This document shows positions 41,668 to 49,900 of a stretch of 64,000 bases of DNA, in pieces; position 1 is the first letter of the stretch; each line of letters opens with the position of its first letter. The notes under the pieces were generated by a model, which did no database searches, had not been told where the DNA came from, and saw only the letters and a program-made list of their open reading frames with translations. The translations under genes and the position numbers were made by a program. Source of the stretch: Bacteroidota bacterium (GTDB lineage Bacteria > Bacteroidota > Bacteroidia > B-17B0 > Aurantibacillaceae); the NCBI GenBank assembly GCA_013816615.1, contig JACDED010000005.1, positions 1-64,000 of the forward strand. The letters run 5' to 3'.

Positions 41668-43092
41668 TTACTTTTTAAATAAATTATATATTAATGTTAG
41701 CTTTAAACCCATATTTCTTTCAAAAACATTTGAGTTAAAAAATTTATTGTCTTTTACATCTGTTAAACCATAAATGAATTCAGTATTTAACCAAAGATCT
41801 TTACCAAGTTTTCTTCTGTAAAATAGTGAAGCCTGGGAATCTAATGTTTTAAAGCCTTGCGTATATCCTGATGTTTTTAAAACAGTTGCATTACCTTTTT
41901 TATCAGCAGTTTGCGCGTATAATTCTACATTACTATTCACATTAAATAAGTAAGCTGCATTATAACCAATACCAATAATATTTTTTTCTTTAAACGTATA
42001 ACCAAATTTAATTGGCGCTAAAAGATAATGCATGGTTGTTGGTGTAAATACCATTACATCCGTTTCTTCACCAAAATTGTAGCGTGTTGTTGTAACAACA
42101 TGATTGCTGTATGAAAGATTGCGAACCATTGTATAATGAATACCCATTGAAAAAATAAACGGTGTATTTAATGTGTTTGAATAATTTAAACCAACAATTG
42201 GATTAACGCCATTCGCATCACGCTTGCCCGGGTTATTCCAGCCAAATAAATAACTGGTTCCTGCTTCAAAAGAAACAAAATGCGCGGGCTCTTTCAATTT
42301 TAATGTTGAATCTCTTTTAACTGGTTCGGCTACAGCAACCACACTTTTTACAGGATCAACACTAATTGTGTTTGTTTCAGGAACATATGTTACAACTTCT
42401 TCCGCTTTGGCTTCATTAACGGTAGTTTTAGTTTCTGCAACTGTATTACTTTCAACAACTGTTGGAAGAACAATTGTATTTACTTGTGTTTGTTTCTCGG
42501 GTTCGTTATTTTGTTTTACCGGTACGGTATTTTCTTTTTCTTGGTTAGGCGTAAAAACAACTGCATTTTTTATAATCGTAGTTTTTTGCTTTTTAGATCG
42601 GATATTTATTGTTGATGTGTTTTTTGTTTCTTCCGCTTGATTTTTTACACTGTTTTGAGAAATTGATTTTTCTGTATTAGTTGTTTCTATTTTCTCGTTT
42701 AATACAGCAAGTTCCGTTTTTTCGTTTACAGGTTTTGTTTCTGTATTTGTTTTTTCTTCTGTTACATAAATATTCTCGTTTTGTTTTTGATAAGCGGTTA
42801 TTTCGTTATTAGAGGCTTGTTTTGTTTCAGGTAATTGCGTGTTTGTATTTGTAGCTGCAGTTTCTTTTACGGCAGTAGTATGATCTGAAAATTTATAAAT
42901 TACAAAACTGCCAATCGTTACAAATAATAAAATACCACTTACCAAAAAATATGGAAAAGGGCGTTTTTTCTTTTCTTCGCGCGTAGCATCTAGCATGCCG
43001 CTGGCTTTTAGCCAATTAACTTCATCAAACTGAAATTCTTTTGCATTCAGTTTTTCTTTTAACGCGTCTTTAAATTCCTTTTCACTACTCAT
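41668..43092 (-). CDS. Trans-envelope protein: cytoplasmic N-terminus, one TM, long linker, outer-membrane-barrel-like C-terminus (putative anti-sigma, Dma-like)
   Basis: 474 aa with no signal peptide. Residues 1-45 are a charged cytosolic segment (KEFKDALKEKLNAKEFQFDE, then NWLKASGMLD), 47-67 a transmembrane helix (FPYFLVSGILLFVTIGSF), ~70-265 a low-complexity Thr/Glu/Lys/Asn/Val linker long enough to cross the periplasm, and ~270-474 an outer-membrane-barrel pattern (FVSFEAGTSYLFGWN, YNAAYLFNVNSNVEL, ending in an aromatic strand MGLKLTLIYNLF). It starts 2 bases after an ECF sigma gene. The layout matches the dual membrane-spanning anti-sigma factors (Dma) described in Bacteroides thetaiotaomicron. 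Sigma binding by the first 45 residues is inferred. It has no known catalytic motif. Confidence 0.75.
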   Translation of the reverse strand: MSSEKEFKDALKEKLNAKEFQFDEVNWLKASGMLDATREEKKKRPFPYFLVSGILLFVTIGSFVIYKFSDHTTAVKETAATNTNTQLPETKQASNNEITAYQKQNENIYVTEEKTNTETKPVNEKTELAVLNEKIETTNTEKSISQNSVKNQAEETKNTSTINIRSKKQKTTIIKNAVVFTPNQEKENTVPVKQNNEPEKQTQVNTIVLPTVVESNTVAETKTTVNEAKAEEVVTYVPETNTISVDPVKSVVAVAEPVKRDSTLKLKEPAHFVSFEAGTSYLFGWNNPGKRDANGVNPIVGLNYSNTLNTPFIFSMGIHYTMVRNLSYSNHVVTTTRYNFGEETDVMVFTPTTMHYLLAPIKFGYTFKEKNIIGIGYNAAYLFNVNSNVELYAQTADKKGNATVLKTSGYTQGFKTLDSQASLFYRRKLGKDLWLNTEFIYGLTDVKDNKFFNSNVFERNMGLKLTLIYNLFKK

Positions 43093-43094
43093 GA

Positions 43095-43685
43095 TTATAA
43101 AATATTTAATTCTTGTAGGTCATTTTTTTTTATAAGTTCTTTTAATTTTTCTTTGGCGGAGTTTAAATGCCATTTTGATGTGCCTTCGCTAATATCCAAC
43201 ATATTACCTATTTCCTTGTGCTTGTATCCGTCAACAAAATAAAGATTAAATACCTGCCGCGTAGCGGCAGGTAATTGGGCAATAAATGAATATATTTGCT
43301 CTGTATCAATTTTTGAGATCACAGCATTTACATCAGCATATTTATCCGTTTCGTAATAATCTTCCACATACAATACGTTATCGTAATGTATTTTTTCTTT
43401 TTTAAATTCGTTTATCAGCGTGTTGATCATTACTCTTCTTATCCAGGCTTTAAAAGGAACTTCTATTTTATATTTATCAAGATTAGTGATAATCCTTAAA
43501 AAACCAATATTTAAAACTTCTTTTGCCCTGTCTTCATTTTTTGTATAACGGATACATATACTCATCAAATAACTGTACGTAAGTTTATACAATTCGTATT
43601 CAGCCCTACGGTCACGATCAATGCACTCATTAATCAGTTTTTGCTGAATATCCATGTAATTACTTATAAGTTCTCTATTAACCAT
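43095..43685 (-). CDS. ECF-type RNA polymerase sigma factor
   Basis: About 196 aa. Sigma region 2 is CIDRDRRAEYELYKLTYSYL then ICIRYTKNEDRAKEVLNIGF, and region 4 is LPAATRQVFNLYFVDGYKHK then EIGNMLDISEGTSKWHLNSA, the DNA-binding helix-turn-helix with SEGT. The -10-contact core FKAWIRRVMINTLINEF is clear. I use ATG 43685; ATG 43655 (MDIQQKLINEC) is equally plausible, and homologues usually begin at that point. The sigma factor is 2 bases from the trans-envelope gene and should be co-regulated and held inactive by it. It likely controls this operon and other surface genes, which is inference. Confidence 0.88.
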   Translation of the reverse strand: MVNRELISNYMDIQQKLINECIDRDRRAEYELYKLTYSYLMSICIRYTKNEDRAKEVLNIGFLRIITNLDKYKIEVPFKAWIRRVMINTLINEFKKEKIHYDNVLYVEDYYETDKYADVNAVISKIDTEQIYSFIAQLPAATRQVFNLYFVDGYKHKEIGNMLDISEGTSKWHLNSAKEKLKELIKKNDLQELNIL

Positions 43686-43765
43686 TACAAAATAAAGGTA
43701 CAAAAGGTTGGGTGAACACCCGCTTTTAATAATATATAACTACTTGATTTTTAAGTAGACACAAA

Positions 43766-43793
43766 AAAAGGCGAGGTTTTAGCCTCGCCTTTT
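43766..43793 (-). terminator. Intrinsic terminator of the adhesin-PorP-OmpA operon
   Basis: AAAAGGCGAGG and CCTCGCCTTTT form a perfect 11-bp stem with a 6-base loop (43777-43782), 13 bases past the OmpA-family stop codon. Confidence 0.88.
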
Positions 43794-43806
43794 ATTAGGG
43801 TAAACC

Positions 43807-46014
43807 CTAAGGTTTTATTTTTACGATCTTAAATTCCGTTCTACGGTTTTGAGCGTGTTGCTCTTCACTACAAGGCACAACAACGGTACCTTCGCATTTA
43901 CAATCGTTAATTAGTTTGGATTCGCCATAACCTTTTCCATAAATACGGGCACCGCTAACACCTTTTGACATTACGTAACCTGCAGATGCTTTAGCACGTT
44001 TGTCAGATAAAGCTAAATTACCGGCTGCTCCTCCTCTACAATCAGAATGTGAGCTTAACTCAATAGTAATACTTGGGTTTTGCGTTAATAACTGAACGAT
44101 CTTATCTAACTCAATTTTTGCATCAGGTCTTACAGTTGCTTTTCCAAGATCAAAATAAATTGGTTGCAAGTCAACAACCTTTCCAATATCCGCGCCCAGT
44201 TTTATTTTATACATTTTAGTATTTAAATAATCATGTAATAAAACATAGCCTTCTTTTTTAATGGTAATGTCAACCGGTACTATCTTGGTTAAGTAACCAT
44301 CTTTTTCTAATTTAATAATATATGAAAGATCATCGCCTACTTTTTTATCTTTATAAATATGACGGAAATCACCTTCTTTATCCGTTGTAAAAGTTAAAAA
44401 ATCATTTTTATTAAATCCATCAGTGATCGTAATTTTTACACCTTCAATTGGCGAAAGATCATCAGCATCAGCAATTAAGCCTAATAAACCAATAATTTTT
44501 TTCTCAACTAATACTTCTTTTTTGTCGTTTGCTAATAAGGTTAATTCTGCTTCTTTTATTACGCCAACACTTTCTTTATACCCTTGCTTATTTGCTTTGA
44601 TCTTATAATCCTTACCAGGAATAACATTCAGCTTGATCTCCCCTTTACTGTCGGATTTTGCTTCGTAAACAGGCTTACCTGTTTCATCAATTAAAACTAC
44701 AGTTGCATCGGCAATAATTTCTTTAGATAAATTATCCTTTACAATTAAATTAATAGCGCTGCTAATAATCGGGCGCTTTGCAACAAAACTATAAATATCG
44801 TCCTTGGTAGTTCCCCTGTTAGAAGTTAAATATCCGGTTGTTGTTGTTTTTGCGTAAAAACCAAAATCATCAAATTGTGAATTTACAGGGTAGCCTAAAT
44901 TTTGTGCTTCAAAATATGAATCTTCTGCAGGCACAGTATAAAAAACATCTAAGCCGCCGATTCCAATCTTTCCATCACTGGAATAAAATAAAATTTCATC
45001 TTCAAATAATTGAGGAAACATTTCTCTTCCTTCTGAATTTACAGATTGTCCAAGATTTTCAGGTTTTGTCCAACTGTTATTTTCAAATCTTGTCACCCAA
45101 ACATCGGTTAAGCCTAAAGTGCCGGGCATATCCGAAACAAAATATAATGTTTTTCCATCGCTACTAATTGCCGGGTGTCCGCATGAATAATCATCGCTAT
45201 TATAAGAAAACTCCATCCAATCGCCCCAATTTTCACCTTCTTTTTTTCTGCTGAAAATTTTAAGGTTCACGCGGCCATCTTTACTTTTTTGATATTTATT
45301 TTTAATAAAATTGTTACGTGTAATAAATTGTACCATTCCGTCTTTTGTAAAACAGATTGGTCCTTCGTGCACTTTAGTTTTTAATCCTTCCTTTACCGCG
45401 TGCTCATTTTTTACATCTGTACCTTCAATATATCCTTTGTAAACATCTAAATAATATGAATCGTCCCAACCGTATTTACGGCCGGTAACTGATGTATTTC
45501 TTCTTGAAGACAGAAAGTACATTTCATTATTTACAACGTAAGGACAAAAATCATTATCATCTGAATTGATAGATAATTTTTTTAATGAATAGTTACTCGA
45601 ATCTTTTTTTAATTCTTCAACTACCAGTTTTTTTCTATTGATATTATCACGTATCAGTTTGTATTGATTATCGTTTATCTTAGAAAACACTTCAGAAGCT
45701 TTAGGATAATTTGAATTGTATTTTAAAACCTGGTAGTAGTTATAAAGATCCTGATCGGTCATACCGGTATTAGTATACGCTTTATCATAATACACTTGTG
45801 CTTTACGATAATCGCCCATGTTTAAATTACTTTCGCCTGCGCGAACATAATATTTAATTTTTGGGTGTTTGCTGCGCGAAAGCTCTTCATACATTTCTGA
45901 TGCAGAAACGAATTCAAGATCTGCAAAACGCTTATCGGCAATTTTTTCTTTAACCGATTGCGCCTTTGTTACCAATGTTGCAAAAATTAAAAGAGATGCA
46001 ATTATATTTTTCAT
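43807..46014 (-). CDS. PorE-like OmpA-family protein with TPR, PD40 and carboxypeptidase-regulatory-like domains
   Basis: 735 aa, signal MKNIIASLLIFATLVTKAQS. Residues ~20-130 are TPR-like (DYRKAQVYYDKAYTNTG, YPKASEVFSKI), ~150-420 a PD40/WD40 beta propeller (YFLSSRRNTS, LYFVSDMPGTLGLTDVW, YSSDGKIGIGGLDVFYT), ~430-590 CarboxypepD_reg-like beta domains, and ~605-735 the OmpA peptidoglycan-binding domain (YFDLGKATVRPDAKIELDKI, ELSSHSDCRGGAAGN, NRRTEFKIVK). This is the domain order of the T9SS component PorE and related OmpA proteins. It would attach the PorP/adhesin apparatus to the cell wall, which is inference. It lies 33 bases after the PorP/SprF gene. Confidence 0.87.
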   Translation of the reverse strand: MKNIIASLLIFATLVTKAQSVKEKIADKRFADLEFVSASEMYEELSRSKHPKIKYYVRAGESNLNMGDYRKAQVYYDKAYTNTGMTDQDLYNYYQVLKYNSNYPKASEVFSKINDNQYKLIRDNINRKKLVVEELKKDSSNYSLKKLSINSDDNDFCPYVVNNEMYFLSSRRNTSVTGRKYGWDDSYYLDVYKGYIEGTDVKNEHAVKEGLKTKVHEGPICFTKDGMVQFITRNNFIKNKYQKSKDGRVNLKIFSRKKEGENWGDWMEFSYNSDDYSCGHPAISSDGKTLYFVSDMPGTLGLTDVWVTRFENNSWTKPENLGQSVNSEGREMFPQLFEDEILFYSSDGKIGIGGLDVFYTVPAEDSYFEAQNLGYPVNSQFDDFGFYAKTTTTGYLTSNRGTTKDDIYSFVAKRPIISSAINLIVKDNLSKEIIADATVVLIDETGKPVYEAKSDSKGEIKLNVIPGKDYKIKANKQGYKESVGVIKEAELTLLANDKKEVLVEKKIIGLLGLIADADDLSPIEGVKITITDGFNKNDFLTFTTDKEGDFRHIYKDKKVGDDLSYIIKLEKDGYLTKIVPVDITIKKEGYVLLHDYLNTKMYKIKLGADIGKVVDLQPIYFDLGKATVRPDAKIELDKIVQLLTQNPSITIELSSHSDCRGGAAGNLALSDKRAKASAGYVMSKGVSGARIYGKGYGESKLINDCKCEGTVVVPCSEEQHAQNRRTEFKIVKIKP

Positions 46015-46047
46015 TTTATTAAGTTCTTTATTTATGCTTTTTATTCT

Positions 46048-46977
46048 TTAGAAATAACGTGGTGATTTAAGTGCTTTTTGATTTGAAAGAAAATCAAAGC
46101 CAATGATTACTTCGTGCGTGCTTGGACTATATTTTCCCATATTATTAATTGAATAATCGTAAGCGTATCCAACACGTAATTGTTTTGTAAAGTTGTAAGC
46201 AATGTTTGCGCCTGCAGCAGAACCATGACGGTACATTACGCCGAACCACATCTTCTCATTAAACAAAGCAGATAAGTTAGCGTCGATAGATACTGGTGCA
46301 TTTGGCGTGTACTTAAGTGCGCAGCCGGGTTTAAGATCCCAAAGGCTGTTTAATTTAAATACATAACCCGAAATAAAATAATAATGTAATACTTGTTTTG
46401 AAGCAGAGAAGTTTGCATCGTTACTTAATTTATTAGGGATAATTTTTGGAGCCGTTAAGCCTACAAAAAAACGTTTACCATAATAATAAACACCTGCACC
46501 TGTATTAAATGCATTGGTATTAAAGTTTGGATTATTTACAACTAATGGATCTGTTTCATCATTAACAGCTAAGCCATGCAAATTATTTCTGATAAGATCG
46601 GCTCCGGCACGAATACCAAAACACAAACGATCGTTACCCTTATTTAATTTAATGCGATAGGCAAAATCGGCAAACACTGCCGTTTTATTTGTTGGCCCAA
46701 TAATATCATTTACAACATTTATACCCACACCAATTGATTCGTTCATTAATGGTGTGTGCATAATAAAACTATTTGTTTTAGGTGCACCTTTCCATCCTGT
46801 CCATTGGCTACGCGCATCGAGCACAACGCTTAACGCATCGCGACTACCGGCATACGCAGGATTTAAGATAGAAGAATTGAACATATAAAAAGAGTTTTGA
46901 ACCTCTTGCTGCGCAGATAATGAAAGGCTTAAACACGCTGTTGCGATTAATACTGCTATTTTAGATTTATTGATCAT
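46048..46977 (-). CDS. PorP/SprF-family T9SS outer-membrane protein
   Basis: 309 aa, signal MINKSKIAVLIATACLSLSLSAQ. Family hallmarks: SFYMFNSSILNPAYAGSRDALSVVLDARSQWTGWKGAPKT, KTNSFIMHTPLMNESIGVG and YAYDYSINNMGKYSPSTHEVIIGF; these are shown in pieces and place it firmly in the PorP/SprF barrel family. In gliding Flavobacteria, SprF is needed for SprB secretion and attachment. Here it is directly after a giant CHU_C-type adhesin gene (18-base gap), the expected partner arrangement for secretion and anchoring of type B cargo. Confidence 0.93.
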   Translation of the reverse strand: MINKSKIAVLIATACLSLSLSAQQEVQNSFYMFNSSILNPAYAGSRDALSVVLDARSQWTGWKGAPKTNSFIMHTPLMNESIGVGINVVNDIIGPTNKTAVFADFAYRIKLNKGNDRLCFGIRAGADLIRNNLHGLAVNDETDPLVVNNPNFNTNAFNTGAGVYYYGKRFFVGLTAPKIIPNKLSNDANFSASKQVLHYYFISGYVFKLNSLWDLKPGCALKYTPNAPVSIDANLSALFNEKMWFGVMYRHGSAAGANIAYNFTKQLRVGYAYDYSINNMGKYSPSTHEVIIGFDFLSNQKALKSPRYF

Positions 46978-46995
46978 TTTATTCTCCTCTAACTA

Positions 46996-49900
46996 TTAAT
47001 ATTGTAATTGTATATAGCCCCTTATAATATCACTGGCTTCACCCGTACCCAGATCTAAGATATAGAAGTAAGTACTTGTTGGTAATTTGCTTGAACCTGT
47101 TTTACCCGCTGTGTTTGGTGAGCCATCCCAATCATTTTTATAAGGCTTGGCATTATAAACAGGATTACCCCAACGGTTAAATATCTGTAAGCTGTTGTTT
47201 GGATAAGAATCTAATCCCGATATCTCGAACACATCGTTTTTTCCATCACCGTTTGGTGTGAATATTTCAGGGATGATACCAATTGTGTTTTTAACGATGA
47301 TCACAATATCTGCAGTTGATGTACATGCACCATTCATCGATACTAATGTAACTGTGTAAGTTCCTGCAGGGAATGTATTGCTTGGATCTGTTTGTGTGGA
47401 TGTGCCGTTACCAAAATTCCAGGTGTATGAAATTGCTCCTGTACTTTGATTGGTAAAATTAATAGTTAATGGTGCAACACCAGTTATAGTATTTTGAGTA
47501 AATGCAGCAAGTACTGATGTACTGTTGACGCTTACTGTTTGTGTTGCACTGCAACCTGTAATATTATCGGTAACCATTACCGTATAAACACCTGCTGATG
47601 CTACTTCAGGGCTGGCAGTGTTAGAACCGTTAGTAATAGCCGGGCCATTCCAAATATAGCTTACGTTGCTGTTTGTAGTGGTTGCGTTTAAGGTTGTGGT
47701 ACCTGCTCCTCCACATGGTAAGTTACCCGATGCGCTTGCATTTAAAGTTGGGATGATAGTGTTATTGGCAACGGCTACTGTTTGCGAAGCTGAACACCCT
47801 GAGTTACCATCAGTAACTGTTACAGTATATGTGCCCGCATTGGATGTAGTAATGCCCGGTGTGGTTGCGCCTGTGTTCCAGCTATAAGTTACTGCTCCTG
47901 ATGAATTAGCTGTTAATGTTACTGTGCCTGAGTTGGGTTGACAACTGATACCAATGCTTGAAGTGCTAGCAACGTTTAGTGTTGGTGGCACATTAGTGCC
48001 TACTACTGGTACTGTAATAGAAGTGCTGCTACAACCTGTTAATGTATTTGTAACTGTTAAGCTGTAGGAGCCGTTTTGATTTACCTGTACATTTGCATTG
48101 TTTGAGCTGCCTACAATACCCGGGCCTGACCAGGTATAGGTTAAGTTAGCTGCCGGTGTAAATGTAGGGGCAATGGTTACGATCGTATTTGTACACGATA
48201 TCGTTTGTGCGGTGCCTGTTCCTGCTACAACGCTTGGCGCAATAGTAGCATTGGCAACAGAAACGGTTGAAGTAGATAAACAACCGTTAGTGGCTTCAAC
48301 AATTACAGTATAAAGACCTGCTGCTGTAAAAGTAGCAGTAGCGCTGTTTGTTGGTCCCGAAATACCTGATGCAGGACTCCAGCTATAACTTTGTATTGTA
48401 ATTGTAGATGTTAAACCTACCGTTACATTTGGCGAGCTGGTTAAACAGGTAATACTCGGTGTTGAATTACTAACCGAAAAAGTTGGTGCGTTTGTGTTTG
48501 GTAATACTGTTACTGTTGCTGCGGCAGACGAGCAACCGTTAGTGCCTGTTGCAATTAAAGAGAAGGTTCCAATACTAGAACTTGTTACTTGCGCTGTCGC
48601 ACTTGTAGCACCGCTTAAAATAGAGCCTCCTGCCGGAGCGATCCACGAATAAGTTGCTGCACCTGTTGCTGATCCGTTAACAAAAGCGGTTTGTGCAGGG
48701 CATGCTAAAGTAATGTTGTTAGGTGTAATATTTACTGCTGTTGGTGCAAGAGTATTGGCTACAACATTTATCGTTTGTGTTCCTGTACAACCATTGGCTG
48801 TATTAGTTACTGTAACTACATAATTTGTATTGGCTGTTGGGTTTACTACAACAGAAGATGTTGTTGCAGTTGTACTCCAGCTATATGTAAATGAAGATGA
48901 TGTTGGTGTAGGCGCCGTTGAAATAGTTGCAGTAGTGTTATTACAATTTACTGTGTTTGTTGCAACTGCATTTGGTGTAATAGCTGTGTTGTTAGCTGCA
49001 AGATTGAAAGACGCTGTTGAATTACAATTGTTACTGGTGTTTGTTACTGTTAGGTTGTAAACACCTGCTAAGCTACCGGTGATCGCTGATGTGTTAGATG
49101 CACCTACAATGCCGGGGCCTGTCCATGCATATGTTACGCCTGTTGATGGGTTAGAGGTAACTGTAGCGGATTGTGTAGTGTTGATACACGTTAGTGTGCC
49201 GTTGGCAGATGATACTGCTAAGGTTGGTTGATTCACTGAAGGGCTAACTGTAAATACTAATGAAGAGGTACAGCCTGTTACAGGATGTGTTGAGTTTAAA
49301 GTATAGGTTGTTGCGCCGTTAACTGCAACGGTAGAGTTATTTACCCCACTTGAAAAGCCTCCGCTGGATGCCCATGTATAGGTACTTCCTGCCGGTGTAG
49401 CTGTTCCTGATAAAATAACGATACTGCTTGTACCGCAACCCGATGATGCTGTCTGACTTCCTATGGCCGATAATGCCGGTGTTGCTAAGTTAGATGTAAT
49501 GTTAACCGTAGCAGCTGTGGTAGATGTACATCCGTTACTTGTGCTGGTAACCGCTAACGAGTATACGCCAGCTGCAGTTACGTTGACGTTAGCATTATTC
49601 GCTGATCCTGATATTGCTGTGCCCGTCCATGTATATGATACCGTCGATGCCGGGCCTCCATTTATAGTTACTGTTGGTGTGGTACACGTAATTACTGGTG
49701 TTGAATTTATGACTGCTATTGGCTTTACTGTTTGTGTGGTTACTGCTACTACATTTGTATTGGTGCAGCCGTTAACTGCATTGGTAACATTTAAGGTATA
49801 GGTTCCCCCGCCACTGCCTGACGCGCTTGCTGTGTTACCTCCACTACTGATCGATGAGCCCGATGGCGCTACCCATGTATAGGTTACTCCCGAAGTAGAC

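Noticed and set aside
43655-43703. Exact start of the ECF sigma gene
   Set aside because: TTG 43703, ATG 43685 and ATG 43655 are all in frame; homologues favour the last, so the longest form from TTG was rejected and the choice between the two ATGs left open.
49463-49801. 112-aa valine/leucine-rich plus-strand ORF inside the adhesin gene
   Set aside because: It is the antisense shadow of Thr/Asn/Gly-rich repeat codons and shows no start context or homology.
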